NCBI GenBank assembly: GCA_903914615.1
Contig: CAIWPS010000511.1
Span: 1 to 39,081, forward strand
Reading direction: 5' to 3'
DNA from: an uncultured beta proteobacterium
Lineage (GTDB): Bacteria; Pseudomonadota; Gammaproteobacteria; Burkholderiales; Burkholderiaceae_C
Length of the DNA stretch: 39,081 bases
The notes beneath the pieces are model-generated. The model made no database searches, was not told the DNA's origin, and saw nothing but the letters and a program-made list of their open reading frames with translations. The position numbers and the translations under genes were made by a program. Every line of letters starts with the position of its first letter. Within the stretch, counting starts at the first letter, position 1. Below, one piece after another: positions 1 through 5,358 of the stretch.

Positions 1-103
1 CCTCGAGGTGCGCCAGCGCCTCGGCGCGGGTCAAGATGCTCTCGGGAGCGGGCGCCTCGGGTGCAGCGGCGGCGGTCGGTTGGGTGGTCTGTTCGTCGGT
101 CAT
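1..103 (-). CDS. Partial second copy of the 104-residue gene at 38382-38696
   Basis: This is the first 34 codons of the protein encoded at 38382-38696, cut by the window edge. The start ATG at 103 has an AGGAG Shine-Dalgarno about 6 bases upstream. Its sequence is identical to the copy at the other end, so it is an overlap of the contig and not a second gene. Confidence 0.9.
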   Translation of the reverse strand, partial: MTDEQTTQPTAAAAPEAPAPESILTRAEALAHLE

Positions 104-105
104 CG

Positions 106-147
106 TCATCTCCTGATGGGTGGAAAAATCAGTATGGGCGTGGTCAT
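106..147 (-). pseudogene. 13-codon remnant of the 82-residue gene (short allele)
   Basis: In this copy the gene seen intact at 38722-38970 keeps its ATG (overlapping the stop of the upstream zinc-ribbon gene as ATGA) and first four codons. It then runs across the 230-bp deletion junction and stops after 13 residues (MTTPILIFPPIRR). The ribosome-binding site of the next gene is intact, so the deletion removes only this product. Whether the short allele is a real phage variant or an assembly artefact cannot be told from the sequence. Confidence 0.7.
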
Positions 148-341
148 GTAAACCTCGGTTTGGCAGTCGCTGCGGCGGCCGATACGGTGGTGTGGGTGGT
201 GCCGGGCGCGGGGCGCTTGGAGCGGGCGTAGAGCCCGGTGCAGCGGCGCGAACAGATCGGCGCCTTGTGCTCGTTGCGCGCGCTGACCTTGCGCTGGAAC
301 GGTTCTTTGCAGACCACGCAGATCGCATCCTGAAGGATCAT
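144..341 (-). CDS. Small zinc-ribbon protein
   Basis: A 65-residue protein with two cysteine pairs, C8-x2-C11 and C30-x3-C34, spaced as in a treble-clef or zinc-ribbon knuckle. The C-terminal half is a low-complexity Thr/Ala tail. I see no HNH catalytic residues, so a structural zinc-binding or nucleic-acid-binding role is more likely than nuclease activity. It overlaps the upstream gene by 4 bases and the downstream 82-residue gene by ATGA, so it is translated as part of the cluster between the two terminase subunits. Specific function unknown. A C-terminal copy (38967-39081) is present at the other contig end. Confidence 0.7.
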   Translation of the reverse strand: MILQDAICVVCKEPFQRKVSARNEHKAPICSRRCTGLYARSKRPAPGTTHTTVSAAAATAKPRFT

Positions 342-646
342 GCGACCACCCAGACGGTGGCCGGGCGCCCCGAACGGGTCGCGCGGGTGACGCCGGCGGC
401 GCGCACGCGGCCCTGCTCGACGAGCTCAATGCGCCGCGGGCGCTGCGTCGAGGGGTTCATCTGCAGGTACACCTGCAGCTCGTCGTCGGTGGCGCCGTGC
501 GCGCCCAGGTCGCGCAGCAGCGTGAACACGCGCTCCTGCAGCTCGTTGACGCGCGGCCGGGTATGGCGGGCCGCCTCGCCGCTGGTCAATCGCGTGACCG
601 GGCGGCTGCGGCGCGCCTGGTCGATAAACAGGTCTGGCTGCATCAT
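338..646 (-). CDS. Winged-helix DNA-binding protein
   Basis: A 102-residue protein. Residues about 35-100 read as a winged helix: a helix (VNELQERVFTLLRDLG), a helix-turn-helix segment (GATDDELQVYLQMNPSTQRPR), a following helix (RIELVEQGRV) and a beta wing ending in TVWV. It is coupled to small terminase upstream (stop/start overlap at 643-646). The position between TerS and TerL suggests a late-gene regulator or packaging accessory, but that is inference from location. The fold assignment is from sequence pattern only. No catalytic motif is visible. Confidence 0.7.
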   Translation of the reverse strand: MMQPDLFIDQARRSRPVTRLTSGEAARHTRPRVNELQERVFTLLRDLGAHGATDDELQVYLQMNPSTQRPRRIELVEQGRVRAAGVTRATRSGRPATVWVVA

Positions 647-1197
647 TTAAGTTTCTTGCCTCCTGACAGATTGATCGTGAGTGCCATCCCGCCGGACTCG
701 GCGGGGTTCAGTGACTTGTGCATCCCGAGGAACGCCATGCACTGGTCGAGCGCCTTGCCCTTGTCGAAGCGCTTGACCTTGCGAGTGACGGTCAGCTGCG
801 CCGGCACCGGTTCTCCGCCTTCCTGCAGCTCGCCTTCCTCGCGGTGCTCGTCGATCTCGATGCCGGCGATCGTCGCGGCGATGTCGTCGTCAAGCTCGTG
901 GATCGGCTTCAGGTTGCCGTTCTGGTCGTAGAGCTTGCGCACGTCGGCATAGGCGATCCGCGCGATCTCCTTGAGCGTGCGCTCGATCGTCACCTGATTG
1001 GCCGCGGCGGCCTTGGCCAGCAGCTGGTCGATAGAACCTCTCACCTTAGCGTCGCTTAGCAGCCTAGAGCCTTGAACATGCGCGCCTTTCTGCGCGTAGC
1101 CGGCACGGATCGCCGCCTGCGTCGCGTTCAGATCCTTGCAGTACTCCTGCACGAATCGGTCGCGGCGGTCGTCCTTCGGCTTCTCGCGGCGCGCCAT
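643..1197 (-). CDS. terS: Terminase small subunit
   Basis: A 184-residue protein of the Terminase_2/XtmA type. The N-terminal 65 residues carry the family's characteristic sequence: a basic start, RFVQEYCKDLNATQAAIRAG, then a QGSRLL segment, forming the helix-turn-helix that recognises the packaging site. The middle part (about 70-120) is helical and should mediate ring oligomerisation. The C terminus ends in a basic GGKKLK tail. With the large subunit at 36566-38032 it would start packaging of concatemers. The two subunits are separated, across the contig junction, by five small genes instead of being adjacent. The start is supported by an AAGAG motif just upstream. Confidence 0.9.
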   Translation of the reverse strand: MARREKPKDDRRDRFVQEYCKDLNATQAAIRAGYAQKGAHVQGSRLLSDAKVRGSIDQLLAKAAAANQVTIERTLKEIARIAYADVRKLYDQNGNLKPIHELDDDIAATIAGIEIDEHREEGELQEGGEPVPAQLTVTRKVKRFDKGKALDQCMAFLGMHKSLNPAESGGMALTINLSGGKKLK

Positions 1198-1203
1198 GTG
1201 CTC

Positions 1204-1566
1204 TTAGCCTTCGTCGAGCCCGGCCAGAGAACGATCGCCGGCGCGCGATCCCACCAGCTTGTGGCGCTGCCAGTTCTGGCCGGTCAGCCGGCTGTACTCG
1301 TTCAGACCCTCGCGCGCCATGGTGCGCAGCTCCTGGGCCGACACGCGCGTCTCGCGGTGGTGATCGAACTCGGCGACCACAATGGTCTCCAGCGTCGCGC
1401 GCAGCGCTTCAATCGCGCGCTGCAGCTTTAGGTTGCCCTCCTTGGCCAGCGCGATCTCCTCGCGCGATGCCTCCCGCTCGTCGGGCAGGCCGATCGACGG
1501 TTTGGTCACAGGGGACGCGGCCGGCGCCTCTTCAGGCCGCGCCGCGGCCGCTCGCTTACTCGCCAT
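1204..1566 (-). CDS. Hypothetical phage protein, 120 residues
   Basis: Not recognised as a known family. The N-terminal 35 residues are Ala/Pro-rich and probably disordered. Residues about 35-75 are strongly helical with heptad character and the C-terminal third is basic. The ATG at 1566 has a good AAGGAG site 6 bases upstream, and the start lies inside the last codons of the preceding gene, which supports translation as part of the operon. It lies immediately upstream of terS (6-base gap), so a packaging-related or DNA-binding role is possible but unproven. Confidence 0.65.
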   Translation of the reverse strand: MASKRAAAARPEEAPAASPVTKPSIGLPDEREASREEIALAKEGNLKLQRAIEALRATLETIVVAEFDHHRETRVSAQELRTMAREGLNEYSRLTGQNWQRHKLVGSRAGDRSLAGLDEG

Positions 1567-1867
1567 GGGTTTCTCCTTGGGTGGGTTCGGCGCCGCCGCG
1601 AGTGTTGATCCCGCGGGGCCCCTTGAGGCGCTTCTTCGCGAGCGCCCGATGCGTCTTGTTGAAGCGGGGGTCTTTGACCTTGGGCGGCTCCATGCCGAGG
1701 TGCACCAGCACGCCGTCCACCGCCGCGGCCATCCGTTCGGGGTTCGCGTCGTTGCTGCCGCCGAGCGCCTGAATCGCGTCGGTCTCCGAGATCATCGACA
1801 GGTCCACGCGTAGCTTGTACATCGCGCGGATGACCAGGCCTCGCACGACATTCGGTTGCTTAAGCAT
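1556..1867 (-). CDS. Hypothetical phage protein, 103 residues
   Basis: No family recognised. Predicted soluble and mixed helical, with a basic C-terminal tail rich in Lys, Arg and Gly (KKRLKGPRGINTRGG). It overlaps the preceding gene (stop at 1860) and the following gene (start at 1566). The ATG at 1867 follows a GGAGG motif about 10 bases upstream. The tight overlaps and the small-gene neighbourhood between DUF1064 and terS are typical of the middle region of temperate phages. Nothing more specific can be supported. Confidence 0.6.
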   Translation of the reverse strand: MLKQPNVVRGLVIRAMYKLRVDLSMISETDAIQALGGSNDANPERMAAAVDGVLVHLGMEPPKVKDPRFNKTHRALAKKRLKGPRGINTRGGAEPTQGETHGE

Positions 1868-2111
1868 CGCTCTCGTCCCTCCGCAGACTCTTCAACGCGT
1901 CGCGCGTCAGCAGCGGGTCTTCCGCGCGCCAATCGCCGCACTCGTCCTCGGGGCGCACAGGCGGCCAGACGCCGGTCAGCAGCGGGCCCCTGTCGGTGGG
2001 TACCAGCATCGGCACGGCCGGATGAGCCCGGCAGTACAGTGCCACGGTCCGCAGCTGCTCGAAAGTGCGGGAATGCTTGCAGCTGCTGCAGCGCCCGATC
2101 AGTGTGGTCAT
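1860..2111 (-). CDS. Small cysteine-rich (zinc-binding) protein
   Basis: An 83-residue protein with CSSCKH near the N terminus, C27 with a nearby His (CRAH), and ECGDW around residue 58. The pattern resembles a short phage zinc-finger protein, though I cannot assign it to a named family. The ATG at 2111 overlaps the stop of the DUF1064 gene as ATGA and has AAGGGAG 7 bases upstream. Coupled translation with the nuclease-like gene suggests involvement in phage DNA metabolism. That link is inferred only from position. Confidence 0.65.
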   Translation of the reverse strand: MTTLIGRCSSCKHSRTFEQLRTVALYCRAHPAVPMLVPTDRGPLLTGVWPPVRPEDECGDWRAEDPLLTRDALKSLRRDESDA

Positions 2112-2527
2112 TGCGTGCTCCCTTGGTGAAAGCGTCGAACGTCAGCGCGGGCCAGGAGGCGTACCTCGATGCCGTAGAGCTGCTGGACGGCCGCGATCTT
2201 CACGCGCGACACGTCCGTCAGATGCCCCTTGCAGTCCTCGACCGTTACCTCGCCGCTCGCCCAAGACACGACGAAATCGGCGCGGTACTTGACGCCCGGC
2301 GCGATGTCGAACGGCGCCTGGCGGATGAAGAACCTCACGTCACCGGCGGCGCGCAGCAGCTTCAGCTCGAGGTATCGGTCCGCCTCAAGGCGCGAGTCAA
2401 AGCGCAGCCCGTCCACGATCGTCACGTGGTTGCGGTACTTGGTCTGGCCACGGGCCTGCAGCAGCGGATTGGCGGCATCGCGCCGCTTCCACCTCTCCGC
2501 CCATGCCTTTCGCTCTTCACTTCTCAT
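2108..2527 (-). CDS. DUF1064 family protein, predicted PD-(D/E)XK-type nuclease
   Basis: A 139-residue protein matching the DUF1064 pattern. It has KYRNHVTIVDGLRFDSRLEADRY-type residues (split here as KYRNH, then DGLRFDS, then EADRY) followed by the strand block FDIAPGVKYRADFVV and VEDCKGH. The Glu of EADRY, the Asp of YRADF and the E-x-C-K in VEDCKG fit a PD-(D/E)XK nuclease core. Family members occur in phage replication and recombination regions and are suspected to act in Holliday-junction or branched-DNA processing. I chose ATG 2527 (AAGAGG about 8 bases upstream) over an upstream GTG at 2572, because that GTG lies inside a DnaA box and has no ribosome site. Confidence 0.8.
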   Translation of the reverse strand: MRSEERKAWAERWKRRDAANPLLQARGQTKYRNHVTIVDGLRFDSRLEADRYLELKLLRAAGDVRFFIRQAPFDIAPGVKYRADFVVSWASGEVTVEDCKGHLTDVSRVKIAAVQQLYGIEVRLLARADVRRFHQGSTQ

Positions 2528-2564
2528 CGCCAAACCTCTTTGCCTTGCTCTTGAAAACCTCAAC

Positions 2565-2658
2565 TTATCCACAGCCCATAAGAATCGTAAGATTCTTAGG
2601 TCTAGGTCTAGGTCTGGTCACGCACTTGTCACGCTGCACCGTGACTCACCTGTCACGC
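2565..2658. other. Putative phage replication origin: DnaA box, palindrome and iterons
   Basis: The non-coding gap 2528-2645 and the last codons of the replication gene hold dense repeats. There is a perfect DnaA-box consensus TTATCCACA (2565-2573). Next is an 8-bp inverted repeat TAAGAATC/GATTCTTA with a 4-base loop (2579-2598) in the most AT-rich part. Three tandem TAGGTC units follow (2597-2614). Finally four GTCAC/GTGAC pentamers lie at 2617, 2628, 2641 (inverted) and 2652, three of them within GTCACGC. A second perfect DnaA box lies inside the replication gene (2885-2893, same orientation). The spacing of the pentamers is 11, 13 and 11 bases, close to one helical turn. This fits a theta origin bound by a phage initiator and host DnaA. 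Confidence 0.65.
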
Positions 2659-3047
2659 CTCGCCGTGGTACGATGCCGTTGCTGACGCTTTGCATCCATC
2701 GCCCTCTGCTTCGCCACGGTTCCGTTATGTTCATGAAATCCCGGAAGTTTCACGCTGTACGCGTCGATGACGGAAAGCCACTCCGGGGGCAGGAGATTGC
2801 AGACGCCCTCGATGCCGGTGAGCTGGTCTATCTCTGCCGGCCCGAGCGCAAGAAGGTCGTCCTCCTGGACATGGGTGTCCGCAGTTATCCACAGGATACT
2901 GACAGCTCCTACACAGGTTGCTACGTACCGCAGATGCGACCCGTGAGCGCCCCCGTTCGCGGCGTCGCGCGCCTGTAGCGCGGTCGCCATGCGACGGATC
3001 CGGGGATCCGTGTAGAGATCCTTCTCGAGCTTGATCCAGCCGGACAC
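2646..3047 (-). CDS. Replication initiator-like protein, N-terminal-domain form
   Basis: A 133-residue protein resembling the N-terminal winged-helix half of phage replication-organiser proteins. It starts MSGWIKLEKDLYTDPRI, has a helical core, and closes with LPGFHEHNGTVAKQRAMDAK plus a basic tail, a signature common in prophage replication proteins. Those proteins usually continue for another 100 or more residues to contact the helicase or its loader; here the protein stops right after the basic tail. Its gene ends inside the iteron cluster, so initiator and origin are adjacent. Start is GTG 3047, sharing one base with the upstream stop (TAGTG), with GAGGG upstream. Helicase recruitment must come from the host or another phage protein. 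Confidence 0.6.
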   Translation of the reverse strand: MSGWIKLEKDLYTDPRIRRMATALQARDAANGGAHGSHLRYVATCVGAVSILWITADTHVQEDDLLALGPAEIDQLTGIEGVCNLLPPEWLSVIDAYSVKLPGFHEHNGTVAKQRAMDAKRQQRHRTTARRDR

Positions 3048-3322
3048 TAGACCCTCGCATTGCGGACCAGGCGCAGCTTGTGGACGCGCTCAGCTCGGTT
3101 GATGCACGCGGCCAGCGCCTCGGCGCGGCGCCGCTCTGAGCGCTTCTCGTGAAGCCAGCGCACCGCATGCATGCGGCGGGCGAGGAGCAGGTGCTCGAGG
3201 GCCGAGCGCTGCCGCGGGGTGTAGGCGTCGGGAAACGCCTGCCCGCTGTTCAGCCTAGCGCGCCATGCGGCGCGCGCGCGGGAGTTCCTCTCGGCGATCT
3301 CAATGCGTAGTCGTTCGGTCAT
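3047..3322 (-). CDS. Small basic protein, first gene of the replication arm
   Basis: A 91-residue, Arg-rich, largely helical protein of no recognised family. I chose ATG 3322 because AAGGGGA lies 5-6 bases upstream; an upstream in-frame start at 3370 lacks a site. It is the first gene on the minus strand after attP and its stop overlaps the start of the initiator-like gene, so the two form one translational unit. High positive charge suggests nucleic-acid binding. I see no strong sigma-70 promoter in 3323-3463, so its transcription may depend on read-through across attP in the circular form. Confidence 0.6.
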   Translation of the reverse strand: MTERLRIEIAERNSRARAAWRARLNSGQAFPDAYTPRQRSALEHLLLARRMHAVRWLHEKRSERRRAEALAACINRAERVHKLRLVRNARV

Positions 3323-3338
3323 GGTGTCCCCTTTTTTG

Positions 3339-3556
3339 TGTCGAATATCCAAGAGCCGCTCCGAGGCCAATGAGGGGCTTAAGAGCGGGTAACTGGTGGA
3401 AATATTCGACAGCGGGGGACTTGGAACCGACTGCGGACTCAGTCAGTTGCAGGCCAGAGAGGGCCTGTCTTCGAACCAGGTGGTCGGCGGTTCGAATCCG
3501 TCCGGGCGCGCCACTTGCGCACGCCCGCTGTCGAATACTTTCGAGGTTGTCGAATA
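3339..3556. other. attP: tRNA-Arg(UCG) 3'-half core with four arm-type sites
   Basis: The gene-free stretch 3323-3566 contains the phage attachment site. Positions 3464-3513 on the plus strand read as the 3' half of a tRNA-Arg: anticodon loop CTTCGAA (3469-3475, anticodon TCG), T-arm GGCGG-TTCGAAT-CCGTC (3486-3502), acceptor CGGGCGC, discriminator G and encoded CCA (3511-3513). No 5' half is present upstream. A T-C mismatch at the base of the anticodon stem (3468/3476) suggests identity with the host ends near 3469. Four copies of TGTCGAATA flank the core: 3339-3347, 3403-3411 (inverted), 3529-3537 and 3548-3556. They are best explained as integrase arm-binding sites. In the circle attP lies downstream of int. 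Confidence 0.85.
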
Positions 3557-3566
3557 TCATCGTGCG

Positions 3567-4172
3567 TCAATCAGCCAGCACACCGCGTTCCCACACGTAC
3601 ACGTAACTGCCGAACGGCACCACGCTGCCCGGCGACGGCAGCTGGTTGAACACCGCGCCGATCGGGTAGGCCACGCTGTAGTTGATCGTCAGGGACGGCA
3701 GCAAGCTCCAGGCTGACAGCGCTGCGTCGGCCTGAACGAGCGTGTCGCCGATGACGTTCGGGACGATGGCGGCTACGGGGACGATGGGGAAGGGCGGGTT
3801 GACTATGGTGGCGGTTACCGTTGCACCGTTCACCAGAACTTCGTTACCCCGCAAGTCCACGGCTTCATTATTGGAACTGGCGAGCACAACGTTTGCAGCG
3901 TTATAACTACCGGTATAGGCGCCATTCCAGTCCCAAGTGACCGGGCTGGACTGGTTGTAGGCGTATCGGTAGGTTCCCCCGTGCGCGAGATGCCCGATGC
4001 AGGTTCCTGTGACATTGATGGTCCCCTGTATGTTGTCGTTAACGTCAAACCCCACCAGCACCGGGGTCACCTTCGTCGCGGCGCACCCGCTCGGCAAGGT
4101 ATACGACACGGGCAGGGTCAGTGCTGATGCGGGGCCCGCGATCAGCGCAAGAGATAGCACCAATTTCCTCAT
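3567..4172 (-). CDS. Secreted PASTA-domain protein (putative lysogenic-conversion gene)
   Basis: A 201-residue protein with a clear Sec signal peptide (MRKLVLSLALIAGPASA, cleavage after residue 17). The middle segment is extended and Thr/Asn/Val-rich, with a cysteine pair near residues 30 and 58. Residues about 135-198 match the PASTA pattern: VPNVIGDTL-QADAAL, then a QLPSPGSVVPFGS-V turn. PASTA domains bind peptidoglycan or muropeptides in penicillin-binding proteins and serine/threonine kinases. ATG 4172 has AGGAGG 7 bases upstream, the strongest ribosome site seen in the window. The gene is the last before attP, so in a prophage it lies at the host border, where phages often carry conversion genes. 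Periplasmic location is inferred. Confidence 0.75.
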   Translation of the reverse strand: MRKLVLSLALIAGPASALTLPVSYTLPSGCAATKVTPVLVGFDVNDNIQGTINVTGTCIGHLAHGGTYRYAYNQSSPVTWDWNGAYTGSYNAANVVLASSNNEAVDLRGNEVLVNGATVTATIVNPPFPIVPVAAIVPNVIGDTLVQADAALSAWSLLPSLTINYSVAYPIGAVFNQLPSPGSVVPFGSYVYVWERGVLAD

Positions 4173-4188
4173 GAAATAACCTCCTGAA

Positions 4189-4614
4189 TTAAGAGCCAAC
4201 GCTTCCATCATTCGTTGCCGCGAGGACGGTGTGACCGCTCAAATCATCAGCGGTCAGCGTGTATGCCCGCGAATTTTCTACTCTCCAAAATAACGCTTTG
4301 CAGTGCTTCTCGGCCCATGCTTGCAGCAGCGCATCCAACTCAACTTTCGCCTCTTCGGTAACCTCGGGCCAATCTTGGGCGCACTCCCCGTACTCGTCGT
4401 AAGCGCGCTCAGCAAACATCTCTACGATATCGTCGGCATCCACCAAGGTCTCGGGTGTCGCAGGTATGGCGTCAGCGACAAACACGTCTTGCCCAACCTT
4501 TAAGTAATCGTGGCTGTCGAGCAATTCACCCAGCGAATGCGCGTTGTAATTTTCGTCGTCGATGGACCAGCACTCACCTTTTGCTGGCCCGTCGCTGTTT
4601 GCTCTCTCAGCCAT
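4189..4614 (-). CDS. Acidic hypothetical phage protein
   Basis: A 141-residue, very acidic protein of a type common in phages of proteobacteria. It opens with the segment W-S-I-D-D-E-N-Y, then SLGELLDSHDYLKVGQDVFV, a DADDIVEMFAERAYDEYGE helix, EEAKVELDALLQAWAEKHC, and ends with a YTLTADDL motif. No enzymatic motif is visible and its role is unknown. I chose ATG 4614 because AGGG lies about 8 bases upstream; a second ATG two codons earlier (4620) is also possible. It overlaps the preceding coiled-coil gene by 8 bases, so it belongs to the accessory operon between int and attP. Confidence 0.65.
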   Translation of the reverse strand: MAERANSDGPAKGECWSIDDENYNAHSLGELLDSHDYLKVGQDVFVADAIPATPETLVDADDIVEMFAERAYDEYGECAQDWPEVTEEAKVELDALLQAWAEKHCKALFWRVENSRAYTLTADDLSGHTVLAATNDGSVGS

Positions 4615-4927
4615 GTGCATACCCTGTTGCGGCGGCACCCATCGCCTCAACCAAGCGCGCGACCTCGCGCTCCAGCTCGACGATACGCGCGGCGCTCTCG
4701 TTCAACTCGCGATTCGTGCGAGCCTGCCATTGCGCCTTGGATATCGCCGCTGTGGATGCTGCTACAGCCACGTCGCGCTGAGCGATTGCCTGCTCGAACG
4801 CGCTCGTGAGTTCGGCAATCCTGGCGTCGCGCTGTTTCAGCTGCTCCTGAAGGTGGCAAACGGCCGCGGCCTTGCGGTCGATCGTGTCCATCAGATCCCG
4901 GTACACCCCGCTGCGGCGCATGTTCAT
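4607..4927 (-). CDS. Coiled-coil hypothetical protein
   Basis: A 106-residue protein made almost entirely of charged helix with heptad repeats from about residue 10 to 95 (segments such as HLQEQLKQRDARIAEL and ARIVELEREVARLVEAM). No membrane segment or enzyme motif. The start ATG at 4927 overlaps the stop of the preceding 34-residue membrane protein as ATGA, which decides the start among several candidates; a longer reading to 5065 would run through that small gene. Function unknown. A partner of the adjacent membrane protein is plausible from coupling alone. Confidence 0.65.
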   Translation of the reverse strand: MNMRRSGVYRDLMDTIDRKAAAVCHLQEQLKQRDARIAELTSAFEQAIAQRDVAVAASTAAISKAQWQARTNRELNESAARIVELEREVARLVEAMGAAATGYAHG

Positions 4928-5028
4928 AGGCGCAAATCCCTGACTGCGTCGACCAGCTCCCACAGGGAGCCGATCACGATGGCCAACTCGATCGAAATCA
5001 CGACCAGCAGTAGGGGCGTGGCGCTCAT
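4924..5028 (-). CDS. 34-residue single-pass membrane protein
   Basis: A very short gene. Residues 5-22 are uninterrupted hydrophobic (PLLLVVISIELAIVIGSL), followed by a short amphipathic, charged tail (WELVDAVRDLRL). The evidence that it is real is its exact fit in the coupling chain. Its ATG (5026-5028) overlaps the stop of the DUF551-like gene as ATGA, and its own stop (4924-4926) overlaps the ATG of the coiled-coil gene as ATGA. It would otherwise leave a 97-base gap in a tightly packed operon. Phages often use such mini membrane proteins to inhibit host proteases, lysis or superinfection; which applies here is unknown. Confidence 0.65.
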   Translation of the reverse strand: MSATPLLLVVISIELAIVIGSLWELVDAVRDLRL

Positions 5029-5342
5029 GGCTGCCGCGGCCGCGCCGCCCAATGAGTCGGTTCACCCTGACCCCAGATCGGGCACCCGTCCCAATCGCAG
5101 AACAGCATTTCCTCGCTCTCCTCGAGCGGCCAGTTTCCGACGACCACAGTGTTCATCTTTGGGAAAAAAAGCAGGACGCAGGTGTCGCTCGGCACGGTGG
5201 TGATCGGCTGCCACTCAACAGTGCGCCCGGAAAGACGCTCGATCTCCTCGGCGCCAATGCGCAGCATCTCCACCAGCTCCGGGTGCGGTGTGCCCTCCAT
5301 CAGGACGCTGGCTTCGCTGAGCTTCTGAGCGATTGGGTTCAT
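5025..5342 (-). CDS. DUF551-like protein
   Basis: A 105-residue protein. The C-terminal 65 residues match the DUF551 pattern found in many phages and prophages: an opening W-Q-P-I-T-T-V-P, then a VLLFFP strand, a tryptophan-rich middle, and the closing PTHWAARPRQP. The N-terminal 40 residues are helical (ELVEMLRIGAEEIERL). DUF551 proteins have no established biochemical role. The start has GGAG 6 bases upstream. The gene follows int by 16 bases and is coupled to the mini membrane protein by ATGA. Confidence 0.75.
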   Translation of the reverse strand: MNPIAQKLSEASVLMEGTPHPELVEMLRIGAEEIERLSGRTVEWQPITTVPSDTCVLLFFPKMNTVVVGNWPLEESEEMLFCDWDGCPIWGQGEPTHWAARPRQP

Positions 5343-5358
5343 AGCTGCTCCAATTTAT

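Larger units (their letters stand above)
1..258. repeat. Terminal overlap, short allele
   Basis: Bases 1-134 are identical to 38594-38727 and bases 135-258 are identical to 38958-39081. This is the same locus read twice at the two ends of a circular or terminally redundant molecule. The copy here lacks the 230 bases 38728-38957 found in the end copy. I see no shared bases at the breakpoints that would mark a recombination between short repeats. Confidence 0.95.

Noticed and set aside
1-258. True direct terminal repeats of a T7-type linear genome
   Set aside because: The two copies differ by a 230-bp block and the break falls inside a gene. This fits a circular or permuted assembly with local variation better than fixed terminal repeats.
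144-341. HNH homing endonuclease
   Set aside because: The two cysteine pairs look similar at first, but the protein is only 65 residues and has no His-Asn-His core.
3400-3513. Complete tRNA-Arg gene
   Set aside because: Only the anticodon loop to CCA half is present. Upstream sequence cannot form the acceptor 5' strand or D-arm, so this is an attP core and not a functional tRNA.
3396-3716. Plus-strand open frame of 106 codons over the attachment site
   Set aside because: It reads through tRNA-derived sequence and the 3' end of the PASTA gene. Such frames are common artefacts of tRNA loci.
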